Source: Bathynomus jamesi
Taxonomy: Eukaryota > Arthropoda > Malacostraca > Isopoda > Cirolanidae
Length of the DNA: 64,000 bases
Direction: 5' to 3'
Assembly: GCA_023014485.1 (NCBI GenBank)
Contig: JAJOZX010000485.1
Coordinates: 420,001-484,000, forward strand
The position numbers and the translations under genes are program-made. Below, in pieces: positions 20,762 to 32,170 of this stretch. Below the pieces are notes generated by a model. That model made no database searches. It had not been told where the DNA came from and was given only the letters and a program-made list of their open reading frames with translations. Within the stretch, counting starts at the first letter, position 1. Every line of letters begins with the position of its first letter.

Positions 20762-21040
20762 CTGTCTACATCATGCGTTTTATGAATAATACAATTTGAT
20801 TTTAGAACCTAATACTTTCGGTATACTTTTTTACCATGTTGTTAAAGCGTGACCGCATATTATTATACACGAGAGACATTGTTGCCATATCTAATTATTT
20901 ATTACCGTTCAAATTCACACAGTAAGCCTTACATTTTCCGCCAAGTCCCGTTTTCTGTATTCGCATACGTACAGGAAGGTCTAAAGTTTACACTGAGCAA
21001 CAAATAGATGGTGCACTGCCCTTTGCGTCCAGATGATGTA
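20761..21040. other. No gene seen
   Basis: Noncoding spacer between microsatellites and a SINE tail. Confidence 0.4.
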
Positions 21041-21106
21041 GCGACCCACGGCTTGAATCCTCCATAAAGCTGTAGGACCCTCCATCACATGATCTTTGTT
21101 ATGGTT
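21041..21106 (+). repeat. SINE 3' tail fragment
   Basis: CCCACGGCTTGAATCCTCC then ATAAAGCTGTAGGACCCTCC, matching the tail of the 5S-headed SINE at 44830-44995 (inverse). Confidence 0.65.
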
Positions 21107-21457
21107 AAACAGCCCCATCTGTTTATTGTAGGCGAAGTTTATCTTACAAACTTTAACCAGTTTCCTCGTATCGCATAACTAACGTATTCATTATTTCTAT
21201 TAAAATGTATGAATCGAAATAAATAAGTATTTTAATCATTCTTTATAAAAGTTTTTAGACAATTTATACTCGTAAAAAGACCGATAAAGTCTTCAAGCAA
21301 GGTCGCTTTGCACTCGTCCTGTCATAGTTAAAGTAGTGTTTAGGGGGCGGGAATCCTACATAATTTAAAATGTCTTTAGTAAGGAAATTGTAAGGGAAAT
21401 GAAACTTCAGCGTCTGTCCCCATAACCTTGGGTAGTTTATCTAATTTACACGGGCTA

Positions 21458-21461
<4 letters not shown>

Positions 21462-21504
<43 letters not shown>

Positions 21505-21552
21505 GTATATAGGTATCGCTTTAGACGATTTACGAGTATCGATGCCCATCAC

Positions 21553-21590
<38 letters not shown>
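21462..21590. repeat. (CT)n and (TA)n microsatellites
   Basis: (CT)n about 21460-21498 and (TA)n about 21559-21589, separated by 60 bp. Open frames across them are microsatellite artefacts. Confidence 0.9.
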
Positions 21591-21591
<1 letters not shown>

Positions 21592-21991
21592 TGTAAATCC
21601 ACAAGGAAAAAGAAAAATGATTCCAAGGCCTTTCGTGTATTCAGAAGTACACCTCGTACACCTTAAATTCTGTATCGATTCATCGATTTGTTGTACCTGG
21701 TATTCCATACATTAAAACCAGGCTCACCCTCTCGTCTATTGTTAATTTCGCAGCCATACCCTACTTAAAAGAAAAAAAAATATAGTCAACACTGACTATA
21801 CTATGTATATGAGATGAATTTCACAATTAAACACGTGAAATGAATGAATGATGCAAGCCCACAGGGAAAAAGAAAAATGATTCCAAGGCCTTTCGTGTAT
21901 TCAGAAGTACACCTCGTCAAGGAATGACAAGGTGTATTTCTGAATGCACGAAAGGCTTTGGAATAATTTTTCTTTTTCCTTGTGGGTTTGC

Positions 21992-21993
<2 letters not shown>
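21592..21993. repeat. Palindromic repeat with a half copy, next to TA tracts
   Basis: A half copy (21592-21662) and a full palindrome (21853-21993) share GATTCCAAGGCCTTTCGTGT. In the full copy two arms of about 62 bp face each other around a ~12-bp centre. Each copy abuts a TA microsatellite. Confidence 0.85.

Positions 21994-22064
<71 letters not shown>
21994..22064. repeat. (TA)n microsatellite
   Basis: About 70 bp of nearly pure TA directly following the palindrome. Confidence 0.9.
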
Positions 22065-22065
<1 letters not shown>

Positions 22066-22859
22066 TATACTCTACTGATGCTTCGAGTATAACATATTGT
22101 ACTCTCGATGAGGATGATGACCTGAAGACGTCGTGTCTGTCTGGCTTCTCCAGGCTCATAAAATTAGAAGGGATCGCTTGGTGCAAGAAAAACTCGTTGG
22201 CAAAATTTTCTCTTTACTTGAATTAAAAGTGCTTTTACAGTTGAACTTAATTTAATCGAACGTCAAATCGTTATTGGATGGACTTTAAATCAAAGTTACC
22301 TTACTTCTGAATTATATTAAATCTCTGAGTCGATAGATACGGATTCTCTCTACCATTACCTAATTTATCTCAAGACTTTTTAAAACGACTCGAGCTCTGG
22401 GCGGATTAATTCTCCTTTTTTATACGGCTTGGGCCTTCCCGCCCCTCTCCGGAGTTCCGTGACCCACCGTCGCGTATCGGAATCTGGATCTTTTGAGCGT
22501 GGAGCCCCTTCTTTTATATTAGAAGGAACGGAAGTCCAACCGCGTCACTGCTCTCTGTTGTACGTCACTACAGCCGGACTTCCGTTTGGTAGAAGGGATT
22601 CACCAACGCGAGGTGCTTAGGTCACTTAGCGTGTGACTTCCGTTTGGAAGAAAATACGGAATGAATAATACTGTATAATTATTAAATTAATCTAAACAAC
22701 CCTTTGTCACGCTCGGGTGCAGTTCCACTTCGAATAGACGGGGTCATTTATTTTAGATTTCAAATGGGGCGTAACTGGAAGAGCTAATCTCTTTTTTCGT
22801 TTTAGGAACTTATCTAGGCATTCAAAGTACGCCAATTGTATGGAATTAATATAACAGCC

Positions 22860-22860
<1 letters not shown>
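22065..22860. other. Noncoding stretch with a GC-rich patch
   Basis: 22424-22640 is clearly GC-richer than its surroundings and holds three copies of GACTTCCGTTTGG or its inverse (about 22525, 22577 and 22637). No convincing coding frame. It could be a promoter-like island or part of an unknown repeat. Confidence 0.4.

Positions 22861-22863
<3 letters not shown>

Positions 22864-22940
<77 letters not shown>
22864..22940. repeat. (TA)n microsatellite, about 77 bp
   Basis: One of the longest pure TA tracts in the window. Confidence 0.95.
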
Positions 22941-22943
<3 letters not shown>

Positions 22944-23099
22944 CCCAAATAGCGTGATTTTTTAATTTCATAATTACAACGAGAATGCGCGTCATTCGGC
23001 CAAAATTTGTACAAGGAGACCATTTGCAGGGTGCTCCCCCGACCATTCTTTTTTTTTGTCTCTCCCCTTGGAATTAATAGTGTGTATATAGATATATAT

Positions 23100-23859
23100 A
23101 TGTTCCGTGAGGGGTCTTTGTCAGTTCCCCCATCGGGCCCGTCCCCAGGTGGCGGATAGGGGAGCTCCACGCTGGGGAGTGGTGTTACGCCCGTGGACCA
23201 AAAACTGACAGGGTATGTTCGGAGACCTTAAGGTGGCAGCCCCACCACCGCACTCGGCTGCTGTGGGTTAATCCCTTGCACAGCCTGAACGCTACGATTA
23301 CAGAAACTGAAACTGTGCAAAACCGGACGGATCTAACGTTGAATGAACTTTGGCATGAAATATCGGACATGAATTGGATGCTGGAATATATGAACTATGT
23401 ACGAGGCATCGAGGCTTAAGCATATTGCAAGAGAAGCTGAGAGATATAGGGTGGCGGTTCTGGGATTGAGCGAAACGAGGTAGACAGGAGACGGAGAAGT
23501 ACGAGTGAGACCATGTCAGAAACTATTGTACTCCGGAAGACCAAGTGGAGAAGAACACAGAGAAGGTGTAGGCATATTGCTCACAGGAGAGGTGGGGAAA
23601 AGTTTATTGGAATGGGAGCCAATATCTTCAAGAATAATAAGAGTAAGATTTAAGTCGAAGGCTAGACCCATAACAATTATTCAATGTTATGCGCTTACAG
23701 AACAAGCGGAGAATGAGCAGGAAGAGTTCTATGAAGAGCTCACTACAATTTTTGGGGGAGTCAAGAGAAAAGACATTATCCTGATGGAAGACCTCGACGC
23801 AAAGGTGGGTAGAGACAACAAAGACAGGGAGTATGTAATGGGCAAGCATGGTATAGGAG
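23100..23859 (+). pseudogene. LINE 5' region with AP-endonuclease domain
   Basis: From about 23373 it reads TMYEASRLKHIAREAERYRV, VAVLGLSETR (the E of the endonuclease core), then open from 23505: KLLYSGRPSGEEHREGVGIL, SRIIRVRFKSKARPITIIQC, YALTEQAENEQEEFYEELTT, KDIILMEDLDAKVGRDNKD (normally GDLNAKVG: a G-to-E and N-to-D change) and YVMGKHGIG. This is the exonuclease/endonuclease/phosphatase domain of the LINE group often annotated as craniofacial development protein 2-like. Upstream 23100-23370 looks like its GC-rich 5' UTR. A hAT cuts it at 23860; the RT part was not found downstream. Stops at 23386-23388 and 23490-23492. Confidence 0.85.
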
Positions 23860-25363
23860 CAAGGGCGTACCTAAAGTATTTGGCACCCGGGGCGGATCCT
23901 TCTGGCAACCCCATAAATAATTTTAAAATTTAAACACACAGAAAAATATATTATGTTTGCAAGTAGATTTTTAAACAGTACAGTACTGTCATAAGCAAAT
24001 TGGAAATAAGAAAAATGCAGGACATTAAAAATTCAGTGAACAGGTAATACTGCATTTTATTTTATACAAAAAACACAGGAAATCCAGTCTCAACGCTCAG
24101 CCTATTCTTCAAAGGTAAATAGAGAGGATTCACAGTCTCTGCTTTCGAGCCTTAATTTCTGCAAATTGATCAATGACCTCATCAAAATTCACCTTCTTTG
24201 CATATTCATGTTCAATTGAAAGTAAAGCCAGATTTGTTAATCTTGTCTGACTCATGGTCGAGCGAAAGAAATTTTTTATCAATTTAAATTTGGAAAAACT
24301 TCTTTCACATGAAGCAATAGACACACCGACAGTCAAAAAGAATCTCAAACACAGTGACAAGTTTGGCAAAGATTCACAAAAATCCCATTTCACAATAAAC
24401 TCCAGAAACTGCAATGCTGTCCAATTCTTTGCCTCTTCAACGCTGATTTTGGCAGCTTCCAAATGCCTCCGAAGTCGTTCAATTTCCACACTGATATCTT
24501 CATCAGAAAATTCATCGAAAATCTGAGTCAAATTTGGAATATACTTCCGAAGTTCTTCTTCTGTTGCAACAACCAAAGTGTTTGGCTGAATAACAGCGAA
24601 GATTGACAGAATTTGATCCATTGCCTTAGAACGAATCTCCAATTCTTGATGAAAGCGATCAAGACATTCAAACATATCCCTTTTTACTTCCTCTGGCAAT
24701 GTGAGACCAGCATCCTTTGCCATCTCTCCTGGCATCCTTTTTCGGAGCTTTACTCTCCCTCTTCTCTCCATAGAAATGTCCATTTCCTCACACTTTGTAG
24801 TTGCATAATGAATGGCCCTCTCCACAATGCATTTACCGGGTATTATAACATCACGACGATGCATTTATAAACACTTAAACATCACTATGATACCACATTG
24901 TCAAAAATTACTGGACACTGGTATAAGTACCATGATATTGTTATAAACACCAGCACTTTATGCTTTATCATAATTATTTAATGAAACATACCTCATGTAT
25001 GTGGAGTCACAGTGTCAAGTGAACAAGACTTGGAATGTCAGTTGTAGCCAGCTGGCTATGCTCAACAAACTGATGACTAAAACATCAACAAACGTTCGCC
25101 TTTCGATGTAATTTTTATAAAATATTTAATTTTTCGTTTGTAAATTTTGTATTGCCAATAAAAATAAAAATTTATTTTATAGTGGAAATTAACATTAAAC
25201 TGTTGTAATAGTTTGAACATTTTAAATTTTTTTTTCTTACTTTGGCGAATTTTTCATTTGGTTTGAAAACTTGTACTGGTATTTCAACTCTCCCAATGGC
25301 ACCCCCCTCCTGGCTGTCATCCGGAGCGGACCGCCCCCTCGCACCCCCCTTAGTACGCCACTG
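23860..25363 (-). mobile_element. hAT element, about 1.5 kb, truncated
   Basis: Left end CAAGGGCGTACCTAAAGTAT and right end TAGTACGCCACTG match the common (CAG)TGGCGTACCTAxxG hAT terminus, with subterminal GCACCCGGGGCGG and CCGCCCCCTCGCACCC blocks. Flanking 8-mers (TATAGGAG and AATGGTGG) do not match, so no target duplication is visible. It contains a C-terminal transposase fragment. Confidence 0.85.
24130..24864 (-). pseudogene. hAT transposase C-terminal part (ZMYM1-like)
   Basis: Uninterrupted 244-codon frame. After MHRRDVIIPGKCIVERAIHY it reads GRVKLRKRMPGEMAKDAG (degenerate), a helical middle (ECLDRFHQELEIRSKAMDQI), then the dimerisation domain LPNLSLCLRFFLTVGVSIAS, CERSFSKFKLIKNFFRSTMS and RLTNLALLSIEHEYAKKVNF. 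Related hAT proteins are 600-800 residues; this keeps the last third, so the first catalytic residues and zinc finger are gone. The clean frame suggests a recent insertion or an internally deleted element. Confidence 0.9.
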
Positions 25364-26489
25364 AATGGTGGTAAGGAGGGGTCGAAAGCAAGCAATCACT
25401 GGAGTAGCTAATGGCGATAGTTCCTCAAGGGGGTCTGGTCCTGCTCACCTACTCACGCACAGGCTAGAGAAAGTCTACGGCAAAGCGACCGGGTATTATA
25501 GGGGCTGCCAAAACAGATCGTATAAGGGCTGTTCCAACGAAGACTGCTAATATCTTCTCAAGATTTGAATCTAATCTTACTTACCTTCAGATTACATGTA
25601 AGAAAATTGACTCCAGGCGGAGTGTACAGTTCATTTTAAGTCACAACAGTTTGTGATGATTCAGAGGTATTTATGGATCCAGCAGGGAACCGGACATATG
25701 TACGGTGGTTCTATGAGAAAAAAGGAAGAAAACCACCTGCAGCCCCTTTTACAAATTCTGAAGAGAGTAATTATGGAAACATCGTGCCTCGTACTATGGA
25801 GAAAAATCCTGCTGTACCTGGTACAGTTGGAATTCAACATGTAGAGAATGTGCCTTTTCAAGAGATGGATGGCAGAACCCTTACATATTCCTAATACACC
25901 ATTCAAGGTAATCTCTTATAACTGTAGAGACCCAAGCTCAGGGTCTGAGTTGTAAAAAATTAGCAAGTGGTACGGCTGCAGATTTACGCATAGCAGCGTC
26001 GCAGACCGATAGACCTAAAGTGCAGGAAATGCGTTGCTGAGAATGCGGGGGGGGGGGGGGCCTTCTGCAAGGGGTAAACAACCGGAACGATTTATTAAAA
26101 AAATTAACAACCGGTACGTACCATCCTCAATTCAAGCCCTGCCTAAGCTTAGGCAATAACAGCAAACACAGGCGGATCATAATTGATAAACTGTTAGAGA
26201 ATGCTAGCTAATATTCCCTGTCTGCAGGAAACAGGACTTAAAGGACCTGATTCCGTCACCTGAATAATCTGTCCAGTTACTTTCATGGGATAGGAAACCA
26301 CCAGAGATAAACAAGATGGTCTCCTTGTAGGCCACTTACCTGGCGGGGTAGGTATCTTCTGGAGGTTTGGATATGGGAAACATACTAGCGAAATAAAACT
26401 TGGTTTAAACTGGCTAACTGGGATAGAAATTTGTGTTGACAATAAAAAAATTGTCATTCTGTGTCATATGCGTTTGACATGTCCTTGTC
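25364..26489. other. Unrecognised region with a short open frame
   Basis: A plus-strand frame at 25673-25894 reads MDPAGNRTYVRWFYEKKGRK, then EKNPAVPGTVGIQHVENVPF; the protein is not one I recognise. A pure (G)14 run lies at 26047-26060. No terminal repeats found. It may be the remainder of an unknown TE. Confidence 0.35.
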
Positions 26490-27000
26490 ATATGCGTTTT
26501 CAGGCAATTGATAATGAAGATTACTTCATTAAATTGGGGCAGGTCAGCAGTATTGTTGATGAGTGTAGCTATTATTGGTGATCTCAATGCTAATGTGCTT
26601 AATGATAATTCTTTGTTTAGTAACCACTTAAAAACCTTCTGTAAAGATAATAACTTGACACTTTCATACTTATGTCAGTGATAGTTGACACACTACCTCA
26701 TGGTTGGATTACTGTATATGTACACCTGATGCAAATCAGGCAGTTTTGAACGTGACAATTTTGTACTCCTATACTAGTTCTGATCATATGCCCATCTTAA
26801 TTGAATTTGACACTGATTGTATTTCAGTGCTGTCACATGTAAATGGTGCACGTAAAGCGAAGTTAAACTAGTCCAGGGTTGACGATGAGGCCAAACGATA
26901 GTACTGCAATAATTCTGGTGTATTCCTAAGTAATATATGTATCCCGAATGATGCTTTAGCTTGTCAGGATGTAAATTGTAAAATTCAAACATATATCTTG
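26490..27000 (+). pseudogene. LINE endonuclease fragment, second type
   Basis: In broken frames: VAIIGDLNANVLNDNSLFSN (the GDLN motif), HLKTFCKDNNLTL, SWLDYCICTPDANQAV and YTSSDHMPILIEFD (the SDHxPI motif with catalytic Asp-His). These mark the second half of an AP-endonuclease domain of a non-LTR retrotransposon different from the one at 23.4 kb. Multiple stops; no RT follows. Confidence 0.75.
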
Positions 27001-28694
27001 GAACTTAGACACGTATGAAAATTTTTTTTTCTCTCAATAATGATAGCTTAGGCTTAAATACCTTTAGGAGAAAAACTATACATGTAGACCTGGCTGGAAT
27101 GATTATTTATTATTTGGCTGAACTTCCGAGCTAACAATTTCACAATCTGACACCAGGGGAATGTAAAATAATACATGCCATTCTCAAATTAAATTCAGGT
27201 GGGGGAGACAAAGAAGTCTCAAAAAGGGTTTTCAGGTCCAATTCCCCCCATTACATGTTTAAATGGAATAGCCAGTACATAACCAATTTGCATGCCAACG
27301 GCGATTGTGGTTTTTGTAATGTAGCCGAAGCTAAATTAATTTTTGCGCGGGGATAGCCTGCAGGTGAAGTCGGCCTTTGATGACTTCGATCCAGTGATCT
27401 CGGTCCACTTGCAGCAGTGATTCATACCTAATCTAACTTACCCAACTAACCTAAGCTAAACTAAACTGATCAGAAACTGGGTAAGTCTGTAAGAACATGT
27501 TTATTTCTGAAAGTTGCGAGGAGATTTTCTTTTATTATGCGGTCATGCCTTTTCTGATGATACAGTATATACAGGACATTTATCTCTGAGTTATGAAGTC
27601 AGACAACGCATAATTTACCGATATTGAAGAGAATTGCGAAAACAAATGACGGAGGCAGGCGCTCTGTCTCAGTTGGCCCTCGTGTTTACAGTATGTCGTA
27701 GTGTTGCCAGATCAGATATAAATTATCGTACACAACCCTAAAACTGTTGTATATTTCTAAAAACGTACACTCAAAGGTCACCACATACCGATGAGAAGGG
27801 ACTTCAAATTTTAATACTTAAATTAGTAGAAATAGTAACTATATTAATTACGTTAATTCATGTACTGCAACAATAGGTAATTTATATATTATTATTACTA
27901 GTAAATTTACATGTACTTTCGAAAATTACGTTTTAGTTAATCACAGAGGATAGAATTTGGTCCAACAAAGGCGCCCTATTTGAAACAGTAGTATGCCTTA
28001 TGTAACTCCTTTACAATTTTGTAACAAAGAATAATGTAATACCTACCAATACTTACATGGTCACTACTCCAGACAACTATCTCTTAACCTTCTATGGACC
28101 ACTTGTATAATGTTTTTACCTGTTGAGTCTGCAATAAAGTTTGTTTGTCTACGTGTAATAGATTTTCAGGAAAATGATTATTCTGTATCTTCAATTTTAT
28201 ACAAACACTCTTTAAGCAAGCATCTGTTAATCTGGTAAATTTGAACATAGGTATTAACTAAAATGACGCTAAAAGTTTCAGTCAGGAACGCGCTATGAGA
28301 TAACTTTGGCAAATATATTATTTACATATGTTTTGATTAATTCAAAAGCAATTAACCAAAAGATGATGGAAGAAAAGTTCGGTTTCAGCAGTCATATACG
28401 TAAATGGAGATAAAAGATAGTAAAAACAGTGATAATTTTTATGTTTATTTTACATGGATTTCACCATTCATTTTATTAAAACAAAATAGTTTACAAAATT
28501 AATTTTTATTTTCACCAAAAAAAAAAAACAAAAAAAAGTATACAATAGCTTCCAGTTAAAACTATTATTAATTACTCTTTTAATTGACAGAATACATCTT
28601 CAACTTGGCATTTTTTTTAAAATAAATATCTAAGTTTTCAAATGCGAATACATATATTTCTTTCTACAGTAACAACTATCATATTTTATGAATT

Positions 28695-28752
<58 letters not shown>

Positions 28753-29470
28753 AATAATATTTTTACATCTACTATATCCATGTATTAAATATACGCAACA
28801 ATAAAAGCCCCACCTAATAACATTAATTCCATCAAACGGCTTGGAAAGAAAAAGAAAGAACAGCGGCCAGAAAGAGCTGATTAAAACCCTTTCCGCCCCA
28901 GTTTAGTTATTTCTTTGCTCCCGGAACGATTTAAGTATGTAAACCATGATGCCATACGGATTCGATGGGACAGAAAAGGTGAATAATGAAAATTTAATGG
29001 ATGCAGTTGGGCCTATTAGAAATAGGCATTCAACCATCTTATTGGGAAAGAATAAACGTTTTTTTTCTATTTCTGTCTGATGTGGTTAACTTTTTGTATT
29101 TATTACGTAACATTTATAATTTAAATAACATACTATGTCATCCATTGTTAATGAGGCCATATGGTCAACAACTGCATAACAATCATTAGATCCTCACATT
29201 TAGTTGTTTTCAGACTATTTATTACAAGACCTGTGACTCCGCTTCTTCTGCCATTTAGCGTTTGACAGAAGAACTAAATTATCAGCGAAAAAACGTCATC
29301 AGCTGAAACTATTTTAATACGTATGATTTATATAGTTCAGTATTTTGGGGAATATAATATCATTTAATACACTAGGCATATAGGCTTGTATTTTCTTAGA
29401 GATTAATGTGATTATTTTAACAATGTATTTAAACTTACAAGTCATGCGAGTAGGCCCTTGGGCAAAGTGG
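27001..29470. other. No gene seen
   Basis: About 2.5 kb of AT-rich noncoding DNA with a (TA)n tract near 28695-28750 and an A-rich run near 28518. GTGTTGCCAGATCAGAT at about 27702 resembles a hAT end, but no partner was found. No coding signal on either strand. Confidence 0.45.
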
Positions 29471-30020
29471 GTTAAAGCCACTGATCTCTATAAATTACTA
29501 GATAGCGCATTAACTTAAAATATTGAAGTCACAAGTCTGCCATATTGGTACTCCTAAAACAAAATGATTTTGTGTTTTAATTTCGTGTTTTGTGTTTTAA
29601 TTTCCTTCGTGGTTATCTACATCATGCATATTATTTACGTGTTACTTTCGTGAAGTAATTTATATATATATATATATATATATATGCTAGTGGTGGGTAA
29701 CATTTGTATAAAATATCATCCTAATCCCTTCATTTATTCAAAAGTTATGGAGCAGACACGAAAAACATTCTGACCCATGCTGTGACCTTGACCTTGAAAG
29801 TGTGACCCCGGGAGTGGGCGATGACAAATCATCTGATGGTGGGTAACAATTGCGCAAAGTATCATCTCAATCCTCTCATTCGTTCAAAAGATATGGAGCG
29901 GACAAATGTTGGAATTCTTCATTGTGGGAGTACCAATATGGCGGCGCGATGGCTCAATTCATTATATACGAATATAGGCTGATCCACTGTCCAGCAATTT
30001 ATCGAGATCAGTGGTTAAAA
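29471..30020. repeat. Inverted-repeat element with internal duplication
   Basis: Left arm 29471-29555 and right arm 29926-30020 are diverged inverses (CACTGATCTCTATAAATTAC; CCATATTGGTACTCC). Between them two similar ~80-bp units start at about 29691 and 29837 (TGGTGGGTAACA, then CAAAAG(T/A)TATGGAGC). A (TA)n lies at 29661-29686. No coding capacity. Confidence 0.65.
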
Positions 30021-30746
30021 CTCTCACTCTGTACGCTAGATGGCGTATCTTCTTGTATATAGTCTTTTTACTTAACAAAGTTTTGTGCTGATCATAGTGT
30101 ACACTCAAGATCCTTTTAAAGAAACGAGTATTTCCTTATTCAAACATTTGAAGAGTTTTGTTAGAGTTACATTTCAGTTTTAGAGTACACATAATTATGA
30201 AATCTATTTAATACCTATAAAATAAATTCTTAAACAGAAATGTAATTATTTACATTTACCACCGAAAAAGTATTTTCCCTAGCCTAACCTTAACTAACTT
30301 AGGCCTAGTGTTTTTCATTCTATGTATTCCGCTGAATCCGATAGGGCTAACCTATCCTACTCTAAGAATTTGCAGTTTGTGTGATACCTTAATATTAACA
30401 TCAGAATGGAAATCTTCCAACAACTATACAATTACACATATTTTAGCCCAAGATGCTTTTGTTTAAAAATAATTTGTACCGCCCATATAAGCACACGCAT
30501 ACATCAAAGTATGTGTACAAAGTAGAAAGTATACACTGTGTATTTTATGAGTTTGCCAGCAAAAAATTAACCTAACAGCGCGAGTTACACAGATGCTTAA
30601 TAAAAAAAAATAATTTTTTATAAATAATTCACTCACATTACAGCACATATCTTCAATTCTAATTTTTCAAGCGTCGAATAGACAAACATTGGAGTTGATA
30701 AACATTTCTTTTTAAGGTTAAATTAATGTAGCATAGTTTAGCCTAC

Positions 30747-30784
<38 letters not shown>

Positions 30785-31248
30785 TTTAAGTTGGGTTTGT
30801 TAGTCTAGCTTATCTTGGGTTAATTTTACATAACGTTACTTTAGGTTAGCAAAAGTGTCAGTCAAGTTGAGTTGTCCCGAATCTGTTGTAATATTCGCCT
30901 GAAGGAAAACCTATAATAATACCTGATATGCTTTCTTTTACAAACTATATTAATGTTTGAAGGTGCATAACTGCGATTAAAAATAGATGTATAATACAAA
31001 AAATAAATACAAAAAGGGTTAATATTAAGTTGTAAGGAGATCAGATTACACTAAGTTAGGTGGTTGTTTTAAATTGGTTAGTTGTGCTTTATTTAATTTT
31101 GGCTAATCACGATCTTTGTAACAAATTTCAACTTTGTCAGAAACACTGGTCTCCGCGAAAACTTTTAACTCTGACTTAACATGTCAGAGTTAAAAATGTA
31201 GAAATTTGTTTATAGAGTTATCAGCTAGAAGTATGATATATATATATA
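30021..31248. other. No gene seen
   Basis: AT-rich spacer with TA tract 30751-30782 and a small hairpin AACTCTGAC/GTCAGAGTT near 31168-31192. No coding signal. Confidence 0.45.
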
Positions 31249-31470
31249 CAGGGTGTTCTAAAATTACCTAGTAAACTTTTATATGAACGCAACATCTTAA
31301 CAAAAATTATGCGATATTTAACAATTTTATTTCAAACAGAGCAATAATAAGAAAAGCAACAATAATTGTTTATTTTAGGTGTTCAAAGTGTCTTCCTTCA
31401 ACTTGAACACATTGTTCACAACGTCCAATTACTGATCGATAGACATATAAAAGTTTGCTAGGTAATTTTT
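31249..31470 (-). mobile_element. Mariner-derived MITE retaining the transposase 3' end
   Basis: Left end CAGGGTGTTCTAAAATTACC after TA. The inverse of TTACCTAG-AAACTTTTATATG is at the right, missing its last ~10 bases. On the minus strand it keeps RSVIGRCEQCVQVEGRHFEH then LK and a stop, the C-terminus of a mariner transposase. Nothing else of the gene remains. Confidence 0.82.
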
Positions 31471-31504
31471 CTTCCGACCGAATTGTTCATTCTGACGAAG
31501 ATCA

Positions 31505-31735
31505 CGCTTGTCACTTCACCTTAGACCTACAGTTTAACCTGGAATCCGAACCACGCTCCACCAGCAGCCCAGCGTCTTAACCACTAGGCTACCCAGGGTA
31601 CCCATTATCTACCAACCACTTTCTTTATTGTATGGAAGGATGAACAGCTGGGTTTTGCTGCACGCCGCCTGCCGTCACCGGGTCTCGATCCCGGGGGGGG
31701 GGGGCGATGGATTCGTAGCCAGCGACGCTAAGGCG
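31505..31735 (-). repeat. tRNA-derived SINE (two tRNA-like modules)
   Basis: On the minus strand: a first module with a B-box-like GGGATCGAGACCC (31680-31692), a linker with CTGTTCATCCTTCCATACAA, then a second module with A box TAGCCTAGTGG (31581-31591) and B box GGTTCGGATTCC (31541-31552), spaced like a pol III promoter, then a tail AGGTTAAACTGTAGGTCTAA. The same arrangement is at 45118-45350. The pol III promoters imply RNA-based spread with LINE help. Confidence 0.82.
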
Positions 31736-31738
31736 CAT

Positions 31739-31743
31739 CATAT

Positions 31744-31779
<36 letters not shown>
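31739..31779. repeat. (TA)n microsatellite
   Basis: TA run between the SINE and a mariner end. Confidence 0.85.
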
Positions 31780-32170
31780 CAGGGTGTAACAAAAGTCCGT
31801 TCTCATAGGGAAATAAGATATAACAGAATTGAACGAGAACATAGTTTTAACTATACATTACAAACAATACAATCAACTTAGCAGTACATGCTCAAATTGC
31901 ATTCCATGTAGCCGTTGACATTTCTACTCGTCTTTGTAAGCTGTCGGTTACGTTTTGAAATGTTTCTTCACTAATTCCGTTACACTGATCTGTAATTTTT
32001 TCTTTTAACTGCTGGATCGTTCGAGGTCTTGACTCATAAACAATGGACTTTAAGTGGCCCCTCGAGAAGAAGTCAAGTGGGGTCAAGTGCCACGTAATAC
32101 ATACAAACTCATCACGATCAATTCTGTTATATCTTATTTCCCTATGAGAACGGATTTTTGTTATACCCTG
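31780..32170 (-). mobile_element. Mariner deletion derivative, 391 bp
   Basis: Ends CAGGGTGTAACAAAAGTCCG and its inverse with TA on both sides; inverted identity extends about 50 bp. It contains only the transposase C-terminus. Confidence 0.92.
31889..32140 (-). pseudogene. Mariner transposase C-terminus
   Basis: Minus-strand WHLTPLDFFSRGHLKSIVYE, then IQQLKEKITDQCNGISEETF, QNVTDSLQRRVEMS and a stop. LTPLDFF follows the third catalytic Asp in this mariner group. About 70 residues of a ~350-residue protein. Confidence 0.88.

Noticed and set aside
22840..23046. Long IYIYIYI open frames across TA microsatellites (also 21.5, 34.0, 39.0, 51.7 kb)
   Set aside because: TA repeats have no stop codon in two frames, so these frames are artefacts of the microsatellites.
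26047..26060. Poly(G) run as a possible G-quadruplex control site
   Set aside because: A single G homopolymer in noncoding DNA without a nearby gene; likely a slippage product.
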